From Oscillospiraceae bacterium (GTDB lineage: Bacteria > Bacillota > Clostridia > Oscillospirales > Oscillospiraceae), in assembly GCA_017439425.1 (NCBI GenBank), contig JAFSJE010000020.1, positions 27,384-91,383 on the forward strand: a stretch of DNA of 64,000 nucleotides, written 5' to 3'. The notes under the pieces were generated by a model that did no database searches, was not told the DNA's origin, and worked only from the letters and a program-made list of their open reading frames with translations. Below, one piece after another: positions 52,576 through 61,000 of the stretch (its first letter is position 1; each line of letters starts with the position of its first letter). The translations under genes were made by a program, and so were the position numbers.

Positions 52576-52770
52576 ACCCTCAGTACCTATATCGGTTAAG
52601 AGACCCCTAAGCTCGGGGTATGGCATAGAAAATCTCTGGCTGAGGTAGCGCAGGGAAGCACCCAACTCCCCGTCCGGACCTCCATACTGGGAAATAATAA
52701 ACTTCGCGAGCGCTGGGTTTGTATTGCGGATTTTTACGGGATATTGAAGACTTTTAGTATAGCTGAACAT
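52567..52770 (-). CDS. cotJC: cotJC, 5' segment of an interrupted spore-coat manganese-catalase gene
   Basis: From ATG 52770, overlapping the cotJAB stop by one base and behind GAGAGGAGCG. Encodes MFSYTKSLQYPVKI..., with QYGGPDGELGASLRYLSQR as in CotJC proteins. The host part ends at the repeat (52578) with DIGTE; the frame then runs into the element and stops after GSK, giving a 67-residue truncated product. Joined to the segment at 47638-48059 it completes a 198-residue CotJC. The break lies in the conserved DIGTEE motif that carries a manganese ligand, so the truncated form cannot work as a catalase. Confidence 0.9.
   Translation of the reverse strand: MFSYTKSLQYPVKIRNTNPALAKFIISQYGGPDGELGASLRYLSQRFSMPYPELRGLLTDIGTEGSK
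52578..52595. other. Right attachment site of the cotJC element
   Basis: Copy 2 of CCTCAGTACCTATATCGG. On the element side it is preceded by ATTTTGAACC, nearly the reverse complement of GGGTCAAAAT beside the left copy. The base on each side of the 18-bp core differs between copies, which fixes the repeat length. Confidence 0.88.
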
Positions 52771-53246
52771 CAGTCGGTCGCTCCTCTCTGATTGAACTCC
52801 CACGGCCAAGGGCCGTCGATCCACGCATAAGAGTCCATATCCTCAAGGTCGTATACTGACAGCGGACCGAATCGCGCGGTAAAGCGGCGGTTTGCTTCTT
52901 TCGATAGCTTAATTGTGTCCTTCATAAGCTTGAAGGCGGCGGCATCGTCCTTGTGTGTGTCGAGATAGAGCTGCAGCTCATTTACCATAAAGCGCAGCGC
53001 CATGACTTCGCCCAAGGGAGTGCCGGCGTAGGGGTTAGTTCTGTTGACTGTATTCTTGAAGGGCAGCTCAAGACCGGGAAACAGCGTGCCGCGGCTCAAT
53101 GCGTCGGCTGGATTATATCGCGGATCAGCGTCCTTCTGCACCGGAACGTAGGGAACGGAGAGGGGAGCGCAGGCGGGCAGTTCGCCAAATCGCCATGTGC
53201 ATTCCTCCGTGCCGTTATCATTCATCGGCTCTTTCTTTTCGTCCAA
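52770..53246 (-). CDS. cotJAB: Fused CotJA-CotJB spore-coat protein
   Basis: 158 residues from a TTG at 53246 behind ATAGGAGTGATAAC; an ATG seven codons later is the alternative. Residues ~31-65 (PYVPVQKDADPRYNPADALS, then RGTLFPGLELPF) match CotJA. Residues ~80-152 (EVMALRFMVNELQLYLDTHK to DGPWPWEFN) match CotJB. These are normally two separate small genes, cotJA and cotJB, followed by cotJC. All three products are coat-associated and mother-cell-expressed in Bacillus. The stop overlaps the cotJC start, keeping the usual operon order. Confidence 0.85.
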   Translation of the reverse strand: MDEKKEPMNDNGTEECTWRFGELPACAPLSVPYVPVQKDADPRYNPADALSRGTLFPGLELPFKNTVNRTNPYAGTPLGEVMALRFMVNELQLYLDTHKDDAAAFKLMKDTIKLSKEANRRFTARFGPLSVYDLEDMDSYAWIDGPWPWEFNQRGATD

Positions 53247-53281
53247 GTTATCACTCCTATTCCGGGGGCTTTGCCCTTAAC

Positions 53282-53307
53282 ATTCTATGCCGGGAATAAC
53301 GATTAGT
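53282..53307 (-). promoter_or_regulatory. Possible mother-cell sigma promoter of the cotJ operon
   Basis: On the minus strand AC (53307-53306), 16 bp, then CATAGAATG (53289-53281). This resembles the σK pattern AC-N16-CATAnnnTA and the σE -10 CATACAAT. The -35 for σE is not convincing. Confidence 0.35.
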
Positions 53308-53347
53308 GCCGTTTGTCGCGGCTGAATGACCGTCCGTTCCGTAATCG

Positions 53348-53377
53348 TTGACTTTTTCCCGGTAACGTGGATATAAT
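53348..53377 (+). promoter_or_regulatory. Promoter of the DUF2339-like gene
   Basis: TTGACT (53348-53353), an 18-bp spacer and TATAAT (53372-53377), 29 bp before the ATG. Confidence 0.65.
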
Positions 53378-53405
53378 ATGGTCACACACGAGGGGGGATA
53401 TTTTT

Positions 53406-55898
53406 ATGGAAGAGCTTATTAAGATACTCAGAGCCCACGCAGAGAGATATCCGCTTATGCGCCCTCAGGACGCAGTAAAGCTTGTCTATCAGAATGAATT
53501 CGGCGGCGGGCACCTCATCTTAGACCACGGCTGGAGCCTCAATTATATCCGTAAGGAGCAGTCGGAGACAGTAAAAAGTCCGGAAGTGCCGCAGCTTGAG
53601 GATATAGGAAACGGTATTGTGCGGGTAAACCTCGCATCGATGGAAATGTCTCCGGAGACGCTGAATGAAATCTTTATAAAAAGCGCCGAATTGCACTCCG
53701 GCGATATGTCTTCGTTCCGGGATAAGCTGGAAGCGCTCAGGTCAAACGCCGATATATTTCCGTTCTCGGAAGAGGAGCTCAATTCATATCTCGATTATTA
53801 CATTTCACAGGGATGCCCGATGGTATCGCACTCCGATGAGTACAGAAGCGCGTATCATCCGGCGTACAGAGTTGTGATGAAATCGCTTATCAAAAGCCCT
53901 CAGCAGGAAATCGAAGAGCTTAAAGCGCGCGTTGCTGAGCTTGAAAGACGCGTATACGGCTATCAGCCGCAGCCGCAGTACCGTCCTCAGCCGCAATACA
54001 TACCGCAAAATCAGCAGCCTTTACAAAAGCCTGCTGCCGAGACTCAGAAAAAGCCAAAAATCAGCGAAACGAGCATCGGAAAATACGGCGTCGGCATCGT
54101 AGCGGGACTGCTTATTCTTCTTGCGGTCGCGCTCGGGATCAGAAACTACTGGCAATATATCCCGGGAATAGCCAAGTTTTCCGCGATTCTCCTTATCGGC
54201 GTTGCAGTTGAAGCGCTCGGATGGGTAAACCTGCGCAGGACCGGAAAGAAAAACGGCTTCTGGTCAAGCATTACCGGAACGGGTGCGGCGATTTCGTTTA
54301 TCGCGATAGTCGCCGGAAATATCGCTTGGTCGCTCTACGGACTTGTTCCGACGGGACTTCTGCTTATCGCGTGGTTTTCGGTAAACTTCATCCTCGCGAT
54401 GAAGTCCGATTCTGTAGTTTTCTACGCCGTGACCTATCTCGGCGGGGCGGTCAGCGTGCTGCTTTCAGCGCTTAAGCTCAGAGAGGGAATGGAGCTCAGC
54501 GGCGAGATAGGTATGCTGATTATAATTGCGGTGATTATCGCTTTCGGTATAGTTCTTCGCAGAAAGAATAAAGCTCTGCCGTTTTTCGGATTTGCCTTTG
54601 GAGCGGTTTCGTTCGTGCTCATTCTCTGGAGCGTTTACGGAGGGTTTGACGCGGGCGACGGAGGTATTCCGCTCAGCATAGGGCTTCTTGCGCTGACGGG
54701 AGTTATGCAGCTTGAAGGCGCGCGCCTCATGGAGCACGATACACGAGCCGGAAGATGGGTGAACGCGATTGCCTCTTTTATCGCCGCGTTCGGGGTTTTC
54801 ACCGCCTCATCTCAGCTGTTTTCCGCCTATCTGAACGCATCTGCTGAGGTTAAGGACGCGGTTTTTGCCTCTGTCAGCCTTGTGATCTCAGTCGGGACTG
54901 TGCTGTGTGTGAGCAGAAGGGCTGACGAAAGGCTGCTCGCCGTGTCGCTTTTTGCTGCTGCTTCGCTCTCGCTTATATCGCAGAGCATTTTCGGCAGCGC
55001 CGGGATTATACCGGCTCTTACGGCGGCAATAATTCTCGCCCTTCCGGCGCGAAAAAATATAAACCTCCGCCTTTGCGCTTATGTTTCTTTTGCCGTAGCT
55101 CTTTGGATGAATATGGACAACGGCTGGGACTACACTGACACTGAGAGGACGATTTCCGCAATCGTGCTCATAGTACCCTGTGCCGTTGAATATATAATGA
55201 CGATCCTCGACAAGGAAATGAAGCTCAGAAAGACGATTGGCATTCTGGCGGTCTGCGCCGCGTTCGTTGCCTCTGTGCCGATAGATTTTGAGGTGATGTG
55301 GAAGCTTCTTATATTCTCAACTTTAATCATCTTCCATAGAATCGCAGTCATGGAGAGAATGAGAAAAACTGACGCAGATTCGATAATTGCCTGGATATTT
55401 GTCTATATCGCTCTTGCGTTTATTCATATTACAGTATATATTTACGCTCTTTTCAACGAAAAGCCGCTTGTAGAGGCGCTGGCGTCGGTAATACTGATAT
55501 CTCTTTCTGTTGCGGGTATCTATGACGCAATAAGATACAAATCGCTTCCGCTTGCGATACTGTATGTAGCTTTGGCGAATTTCAACGTGTTCTACCTCAC
55601 GCAGCTGATCCTTGACTCCGAAGCTGTTCTGACGGTCAGCGTTTCGGGTATCGTTATCGCGGCGGTTCTTATCTGCGTTGGTTTTATCGTCAGAATGAAG
55701 AGTCTCAGGATACTCGGGCTTGTGAGTATGCTTGTCTACGTTCTAAAGATTGCGCTTTTGGATGTGCCGAGCCTCGGAGGCTCAGGACTGAACGTCATAC
55801 TGCTCGCTGGTGCGGGACTTGTGTGCTTCGGCATCAGCTTTGCGTATAATAAGCTTGATAAGTATTTTACCGGGCGGGAAAACGAATTGAGTGAGTAA
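53406..55898 (+). CDS. Multi-spanning DUF2339-like membrane protein with extra N-terminal domain
   Basis: 830 residues from ATG 53406 behind GAGGGGGGATA. Residues ~1-165 are a soluble domain (MRPQDAVKLVYQNEFGGGHL, then a Tyr/Ser-rich end) found on its own in other clostridia but of unknown role. A short coiled coil and a Pro/Gln linker (YQPQPQYRPQPQYIPQNQQP) follow. The rest holds about twenty hydrophobic helices, as in DUF2339 membrane proteins, whose function is also unknown. The linker before the helices is typical of the family; the N-terminal domain is an addition. Monocistronic. Confidence 0.75.
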   Translation: MEELIKILRAHAERYPLMRPQDAVKLVYQNEFGGGHLILDHGWSLNYIRKEQSETVKSPEVPQLEDIGNGIVRVNLASMEMSPETLNEIFIKSAELHSGDMSSFRDKLEALRSNADIFPFSEEELNSYLDYYISQGCPMVSHSDEYRSAYHPAYRVVMKSLIKSPQQEIEELKARVAELERRVYGYQPQPQYRPQPQYIPQNQQPLQKPAAETQKKPKISETSIGKYGVGIVAGLLILLAVALGIRNYWQYIPGIAKFSAILLIGVAVEALGWVNLRRTGKKNGFWSSITGTGAAISFIAIVAGNIAWSLYGLVPTGLLLIAWFSVNFILAMKSDSVVFYAVTYLGGAVSVLLSALKLREGMELSGEIGMLIIIAVIIAFGIVLRRKNKALPFFGFAFGAVSFVLILWSVYGGFDAGDGGIPLSIGLLALTGVMQLEGARLMEHDTRAGRWVNAIASFIAAFGVFTASSQLFSAYLNASAEVKDAVFASVSLVISVGTVLCVSRRADERLLAVSLFAAASLSLISQSIFGSAGIIPALTAAIILALPARKNINLRLCAYVSFAVALWMNMDNGWDYTDTERTISAIVLIVPCAVEYIMTILDKEMKLRKTIGILAVCAAFVASVPIDFEVMWKLLIFSTLIIFHRIAVMERMRKTDADSIIAWIFVYIALAFIHITVYIYALFNEKPLVEALASVILISLSVAGIYDAIRYKSLPLAILYVALANFNVFYLTQLILDSEAVLTVSVSGIVIAAVLICVGFIVRMKSLRILGLVSMLVYVLKIALLDVPSLGGSGLNVILLAGAGLVCFGISFAYNKLDKYFTGRENELSE

Positions 55899-55899
55899 T

Positions 55900-55937
55900 A
55901 ATAGTCGGGTACTGTCAAACCGTACCCGACTATTTCT
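55900..55937 (+). terminator. Intrinsic terminator
   Basis: AATAGTCGGGTAC pairs perfectly with GTACCCGACTATT around a 9-nt loop, followed by TTCTG. Confidence 0.75.
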
Positions 55938-55989
55938 GTGCTGTAGCGGCACGAAAAATGCATTTTGTGGTAAATTTATAATTTAAGAG

Positions 55990-56018
55990 TTGATTTTTTC
56001 AATATGTAGTGATAAAAT
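55990..56018 (+). promoter_or_regulatory. Promoter of the amylase-MalQ/pgi operon
   Basis: TTGATT (55990-55995), a 17-bp spacer and TAAAAT (56013-56018), 35 bp before the ATG. Confidence 0.65.
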
Positions 56019-56052
56019 ACATCGAATATATGCGTAGATAAGGGGTTCTTTT

Positions 56053-59000
56053 ATGCGTGCATATCACAATTCGCGTGATTCAGTTTATCGTGCGCCCTTC
56101 GGCGCGGCAAAAAGAAACGAGGCAGTTTACCTCGCAATAGACGTTTTCGACGATGAAAACGCCTCCTGCAAGCTCAGAACATGGCAGGACGGTATCGGCG
56201 AGCGACTGTATAATATGGACAGAACGGAGATAGAGGGCGGACTTCGCTTCACGGCTTGCTATACGCCTGACACCACCGGACTTGTCTGGTATATGTTCTA
56301 TGTCACCGAGGGAAACGGCCACACTCAGAAATACGGCGCGCACCTCGGTAAGACCGGCGGAGACGGTGACCTATGGTATGAATTCGACCCGCCCTCCTTC
56401 CAGATGACGGTGTTTGACGAGCGAAAGGTGCCCGATTGGTACAAAAACGCCGTTGTTTATCAGATTTTCCCCGACCGCTTCCATCGCGATGAGGCATGGC
56501 GCGAAAGGGCGGAAAGGGCGATTGCCGAGCACAATAAGAACGGCACGCCGAGGGCTATCGTCGATAACTGGGACGAGAAGCCGAACTACAAGCGCTATCA
56601 TAACGGCGCTATCGAGAAATGGGACTTCTACGGTGGCAGCCTGAAGGGAATTGAGGAGAAGCTTGATTATATAGCCGACATGGGCTATACGGCGCTCTAT
56701 CTCAACCCGATTTTTGAGGCTCACTCCAACCACCGTTATGACACCGGCGATTACCGCAAGATAGACCCGATGCTCGGCACCGAGGAGGATTTCGAGCATC
56801 TCTGCGCCGAGGCTGAGAAGCGCGGCATTTCGATTATTCTCGACGGTGTGTTCAATCACACCGGCTGTGACAGCATCTACTTCAACCGTTACGGAAACTA
56901 CGATTCCGACGGCGCATATCACTCTGAGACGAGCCCGTACAGAAACTGGTATCGCTTCAATGAGAGCGGCTATGAGGCGTGGTGGGGAGTAGAGGATCTT
57001 CCCGACTGCGAGGAGGCCGACAAGGGCTATCAGGACTTTATCTACGGCGACGATGACAGTATCGTCCGCCACTGGCTCAGAAAGGGCGCCAAGGGCTGGC
57101 GACTTGATGTTGCCGATGAGCTTCCCGACTTCTTTATCGAGGGCATAAAGACCGCCGCGGTTGCGGAAAAGGGCGATGAGGCTCTCGTCATCGGCGAGGT
57201 CTGGGAGGACGCCTCCAATAAGATAGCCTACGGCGAAAAGCGCCAGTATCTCATGGGCAAAGAACTCGACAGCGTTATGAACTATCCGTTCCGCGATTGC
57301 GTCAAGGAATTCTTCCTCAAGAAGATCACGGCGCATGAGGTTGCTGAAAAGCTCTGGTCGCTCTATGAGAACTACCCTCGCGAGGCGTTTTACTCAACCC
57401 TCAACTCTCTCGGAACTCACGACAGAGCAAGAATACTCACAGTGCTTGGCGACGCAGACCCGAATCTTCCGGAGAATAAGAAGTTTGAATTCAGGCTCTC
57501 CGAGGAGAAACGCAATCTAGCAAAGGCAAGGCTGCTCGTCGCTACCGTCATGCAGATGACGATGCCCGGCGTGCCGTGTGTTTACTACGGAGACGACGCT
57601 GGACTTGAGGGCTACACCGACCCCTATAACCGCGGCACTATGCCGTGGGACGATATTGACGAGACCTGCAATGAGATTGTCCGCAACTGCATCGCGCTCA
57701 GAAAGAGCGTTCCCGCGCTCGTTGACGGTGACTTTGAGCCTTTTGCGCTCTCTGACGATATTCTAGGCTTCAAGCGCACCAAGGGAGACGAGACCGTTGT
57801 CGCGCTGTTCAACCGCCAGCAGGGAAAGAATACTGTTATCGAGATACCGGCATACGGTGAGCGCGTACACGAGCTTATGCGCGGCAGACGCGCTGAGATC
57901 AAGGACGGCAAGCTGAAGTTCAACCTTTGGGGCACGAATGCCGCGGTATTTTACTTCACACCTAAGAAGATGCTCGCCGAGCCGATGCCGGAGGGCAGGG
58001 GAGTTCTCTGCCACATAACAAGCCTTCCGAACGAGAAGGGCGCCGGAACGATCGGCAGAGAAGCCTTTGAGTTTATCGACTTCCTCAAGGCGCACGATCA
58101 GAAATACTGGCAGATCCTTCCGCTTAACCCGCCGGACGAGTGGGGCTCGCCATACGCCGGAGCCAGCGCATTTGCCGGCAACGAGGCTCTCATCGGCATG
58201 AGCGACACTGAGATGGCGGCGAGATTTGTGACCTTTGTCCCCGATGACAATTACAACAATTATTGCAGAGAGAACGCGTACTGGCTTGACGGCTACGGTA
58301 TGTACTGCGCCCTCAGCGAGCGCTATAATCACAAGGCGTGGCAGGACTGGCCGAAGAAATACCGCAGGTATGACCCCACATTCTACAATGATGAGAAGCT
58401 TCGCCGCAGAGCGGACTTCTTCCGCTACCGTCAGTACATTTTTGACAAGATGTGGAAAGATGTTCGCGCCTACGCGAAGAAGAACGGCGTTATGATTATC
58501 GGAGATATTCCGATGTACGTTGCCGCAGGCTCTGCCGACGTGTGGACTTCGCCGGAGATGTTCTCGCTCGACGAGAATTATCATCCCTTCTGGGAGGCGG
58601 GAGTTCCGCCGGATATATTCTCGATGGAGGGCCAGCTCTGGGGCAACCCGACGTACAACTGGGATAAAATCCGCGAAACAGGCTACGACTGGTGGATAAA
58701 GCGCATGAAGCGCGCGTTTGATCTCTATGATTTCGTCCGCCTCGACCACTTCCGCGGCTTTGAGCAGTACTGGGCGGTGCCGCACGGCAAGATCGCGAAG
58801 TTCGGCCACTGGGTCTACGGCCCGGGTATGGAGCTCTTTGAAACAGCCGAAAAGGCGCTCGGTTCGCTTAAAATCATGGCTGAGGATCTCGGCTTCATAA
58901 CACCCGCGGTCAATTCAATGCTCGCCCGCATCGGCGTTATGGGAACTGAGGTCATCCAGTTCTACGACGGCAATGTCCTCAAGCCTTACGATTACCGCTC

Positions 59001-59310
59001 CGATAAGATAATTTACCCCGGAACCCACGATTCCTGCACATTAAAGGGCTGGGTAATACTGAACCTCTCAAAGCACGATCCCGAGAAAGCATCGCTGAAG
59101 ATACTCGATATGATCTATTCATCCGAAGCGCCCGTTATTATCACACCGCTTCAGGATCTCTTCGGACTTGATGACGAGGCGAGGATGAATACGCCCGGAA
59201 CTACCGGCAAAAACTGGAAGTGGCAGGCAAAAAAGGATGATTTCACAAAGTACGAAAAGCGTATTGACAGAATCTTAAAAATAAAAAAGGGGGACAAAAT
59301 CGATGAATAA
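56053..59310 (+). CDS. malQ: Bifunctional GH13 α-glucosidase/amylase - GH77 4-α-glucanotransferase
   Basis: 1085 residues. After a short β-domain (~1-120), a GH13 catalytic domain carries DGVFNHTG, GWRLDVADEL (nucleophile Asp352), VIGEVWED (acid Glu382) and LGTHDRAR; it resembles neopullulanase/maltodextrin-hydrolase types. From about residue 645 a MalQ-type GH77 enzyme follows: GDIPMYVAAGSADVW, RLDHFRGFEQYW, MAEDLGFITPAV and PGTHDSCTLKGW. The fusion would hydrolyse and rearrange maltodextrins or glycogen in the cytoplasm. There is no signal peptide. The end overlaps pgi by 8 bp, coupling glucan breakdown to glycolysis. Such fusions occur in other clostridia. Confidence 0.92.
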   Translation: MRAYHNSRDSVYRAPFGAAKRNEAVYLAIDVFDDENASCKLRTWQDGIGERLYNMDRTEIEGGLRFTACYTPDTTGLVWYMFYVTEGNGHTQKYGAHLGKTGGDGDLWYEFDPPSFQMTVFDERKVPDWYKNAVVYQIFPDRFHRDEAWRERAERAIAEHNKNGTPRAIVDNWDEKPNYKRYHNGAIEKWDFYGGSLKGIEEKLDYIADMGYTALYLNPIFEAHSNHRYDTGDYRKIDPMLGTEEDFEHLCAEAEKRGISIILDGVFNHTGCDSIYFNRYGNYDSDGAYHSETSPYRNWYRFNESGYEAWWGVEDLPDCEEADKGYQDFIYGDDDSIVRHWLRKGAKGWRLDVADELPDFFIEGIKTAAVAEKGDEALVIGEVWEDASNKIAYGEKRQYLMGKELDSVMNYPFRDCVKEFFLKKITAHEVAEKLWSLYENYPREAFYSTLNSLGTHDRARILTVLGDADPNLPENKKFEFRLSEEKRNLAKARLLVATVMQMTMPGVPCVYYGDDAGLEGYTDPYNRGTMPWDDIDETCNEIVRNCIALRKSVPALVDGDFEPFALSDDILGFKRTKGDETVVALFNRQQGKNTVIEIPAYGERVHELMRGRRAEIKDGKLKFNLWGTNAAVFYFTPKKMLAEPMPEGRGVLCHITSLPNEKGAGTIGREAFEFIDFLKAHDQKYWQILPLNPPDEWGSPYAGASAFAGNEALIGMSDTEMAARFVTFVPDDNYNNYCRENAYWLDGYGMYCALSERYNHKAWQDWPKKYRRYDPTFYNDEKLRRRADFFRYRQYIFDKMWKDVRAYAKKNGVMIIGDIPMYVAAGSADVWTSPEMFSLDENYHPFWEAGVPPDIFSMEGQLWGNPTYNWDKIRETGYDWWIKRMKRAFDLYDFVRLDHFRGFEQYWAVPHGKIAKFGHWVYGPGMELFETAEKALGSLKIMAEDLGFITPAVNSMLARIGVMGTEVIQFYDGNVLKPYDYRSDKIIYPGTHDSCTLKGWVILNLSKHDPEKASLKILDMIYSSEAPVIITPLQDLFGLDDEARMNTPGTTGKNWKWQAKKDDFTKYEKRIDRILKIKKGDKIDE

Positions 59311-60838
59311 CGTATTCTACGCACCGAAAAACGATTTTATGCTTGACTGGGGCGGAATGGGCCTCGACGAAGCGTGGCTCAAGGAGATGGAGCCGAAAAT
59401 CAACGCCGCACTTGCCGGAATGAAGAAACTCGACGCCGGTGAGGTTGTAAACGTTGACGAGGGAAGAATGGTCGGTCACTACTGGCTCCGCAACTCCGCC
59501 AAGGCGCCCACCGCGGAACTCAAGGCTGAGATCGACGACTGCCTCGCGAAGATCGCGGACTTCACCGCGAAGGTACATTCCGGCGAGATTCTCTCAGGCA
59601 CCGGCAAGAAGTTCAAAAACGTCATTGTAGCCGGCATCGGCGGCTCATCGCTCGGCCCCGTATTCGTCGATAAAGCCCTTGCAACTCCCGAGGACAAGAT
59701 GAAGCTCTACTTCCTCGACAATACCGACCCCGACGGAATGGACAAGGTATTCCGCGCTGTCAAGCCCGAGATCGAGGAGACGCTCACCGTCGTTATCTCC
59801 AAGTCCGGCGGCACCATCGAGACCCGCAACTGCCAGGAGGAGGCGAAGGCCTTCTACCGCGCTAACGGCCTCGACTTCGCAAAATTTGCGGTCTGCGTGA
59901 CCGGCACCGGCTCCAAGCTCTACAACACCGCAAAGGGCGAGGGCTGGATCGACATCTTCCCGATGTGGGACTGGGTCGGCGGCAGAACAAGCGTTATGAG
60001 CGCAGTCGGACTTCTTCCGCTCTCTCTCAAGGGCATCGACGTCGCCGCGTTCCTCAAGGGCGCCGCTGATATGGACGAGCTCAACCGTGCCGATGATTAC
60101 CTCAATAACCCCGCCGCAATCATGTCCCTCGGCTGGTACAAGTGCTCCGGCGGCAAGGGCGGCGAGACGATGGTCGTGCTTCCGTATAAGGATTCTCTCG
60201 ACCTCTTCGCAAAGTACCTCCAGCAGCTTGTTATGGAATCGCTCGGCAAGGAGCTCGACCTCGAGGGTAAGACCGTAAAGCAGGGACTTGCAGTCCTCGG
60301 CAACAAGGGCACCTCCGATCAGCACTCCTACGTTCAGCAGCTTGTCGGCGGCCCGGACAACGTATTCGTCACCTTCGTGCAGATCCTTAAGGACCGCGAG
60401 GGCGCGAGCGCGATCGTAGGCGAGGGCAGCACCTCCGGCGACTACCTCAACGCCTTCATGCTCGGCACCAAGAAGGCTCTCGAATCCCACGGCAAGCGCA
60501 CTATGACGCTCACTGTTCCGTGCGTTGACGCATACAACGTCGGCCAGCTCATCGCGATTTTCGAGCGCTCCGTCGGCATCTACGCAAACCTCATCGGCAT
60601 CAACGCCTATCATCAGCCCGCCGTCGAGTTCGGCAAGAAGGCCGCAGGCGGACTCATTGAGCTCAAGAACAAGGCTCTCGAGGCGCTTACCGATAAGCCC
60701 GTCACCGCGGCAGAGCTTGCCGCTTCTCTCGGCGCTGCGGAGGAGGACGTTTTCCGCCTCATGCTCCACGCAAGCGCAAACGGCGCCGCGAAAATGACAA
60801 AGTGTGACGATATCACAAAGTCCGTTTTTTCCAAGTAA
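59303..60838 (+). CDS. pgi: Glucose-6-phosphate isomerase
   Basis: 511 residues. Interconverts glucose-6-phosphate and fructose-6-phosphate. Motifs: VAGIGGSSLGPVF, the phosphate-binding VISKSGGTIET, MWDWVGGRTSVMSAVGLLP and the QQLVMESLGKELD region with a catalytic Glu. It starts 8 bp before the end of the amylase-MalQ gene with GGGGGACAAAATCG upstream. Codons end mostly in C, a sign of high expression. It completes an operon in which maltodextrin breakdown feeds glycolysis. Confidence 0.96.
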   Translation: MNNVFYAPKNDFMLDWGGMGLDEAWLKEMEPKINAALAGMKKLDAGEVVNVDEGRMVGHYWLRNSAKAPTAELKAEIDDCLAKIADFTAKVHSGEILSGTGKKFKNVIVAGIGGSSLGPVFVDKALATPEDKMKLYFLDNTDPDGMDKVFRAVKPEIEETLTVVISKSGGTIETRNCQEEAKAFYRANGLDFAKFAVCVTGTGSKLYNTAKGEGWIDIFPMWDWVGGRTSVMSAVGLLPLSLKGIDVAAFLKGAADMDELNRADDYLNNPAAIMSLGWYKCSGGKGGETMVVLPYKDSLDLFAKYLQQLVMESLGKELDLEGKTVKQGLAVLGNKGTSDQHSYVQQLVGGPDNVFVTFVQILKDREGASAIVGEGSTSGDYLNAFMLGTKKALESHGKRTMTLTVPCVDAYNVGQLIAIFERSVGIYANLIGINAYHQPAVEFGKKAAGGLIELKNKALEALTDKPVTAAELAASLGAAEEDVFRLMLHASANGAAKMTKCDDITKSVFSK

Positions 60839-60860
60839 TCGCGGAATAATTGAACATAAA

Positions 60861-60900
60861 CAGGCTCTCGCATTCTAATAATGCGGGGGCTTGTATATTT
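60861..60900 (+). terminator. Probable intrinsic terminator after pgi
   Basis: CAGGCTCTCGCAT pairs with ATGCGGGGGCTTG (13 pairs, three of them G-T), with a T-rich but interrupted tail. Confidence 0.55.
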
Positions 60901-60914
60901 GCATAAATTATCTA

Positions 60915-60943
60915 TTGCATTTTTATATAATATATGGTAATAT
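60915..60943 (+). promoter_or_regulatory. Promoter of the PilZ gene
   Basis: TTGCAT (60915-60920), a 17-bp spacer and TAATAT (60938-60943), 58 bp before the ATG. Confidence 0.5.
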
Positions 60944-61000
60944 AACTTAGAATAATAGTAGAACTATCCTTTCAGCATATCTCACAAGGAGTTAATTATT

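Larger units (their letters stand above)
48042..52595 (+). mobile_element. Skin-like intervening element inserted in cotJC
   Basis: A 4,536-bp unit (48042-52577) flanked by the direct repeat CCTCAGTACCTATATCGG. It carries four genes, all on the plus strand and opposite to cotJC: a 51-residue protein, an HD-domain protein, a MATE-ATPase fusion and a large serine recombinase adjacent to the right repeat. Precise excision would leave one repeat and restore cotJC in frame. The layout is that of skin-type elements that interrupt sporulation genes and are removed in the mother cell, or of a small integrative element using cotJC as its attachment site. Confidence 0.9.
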
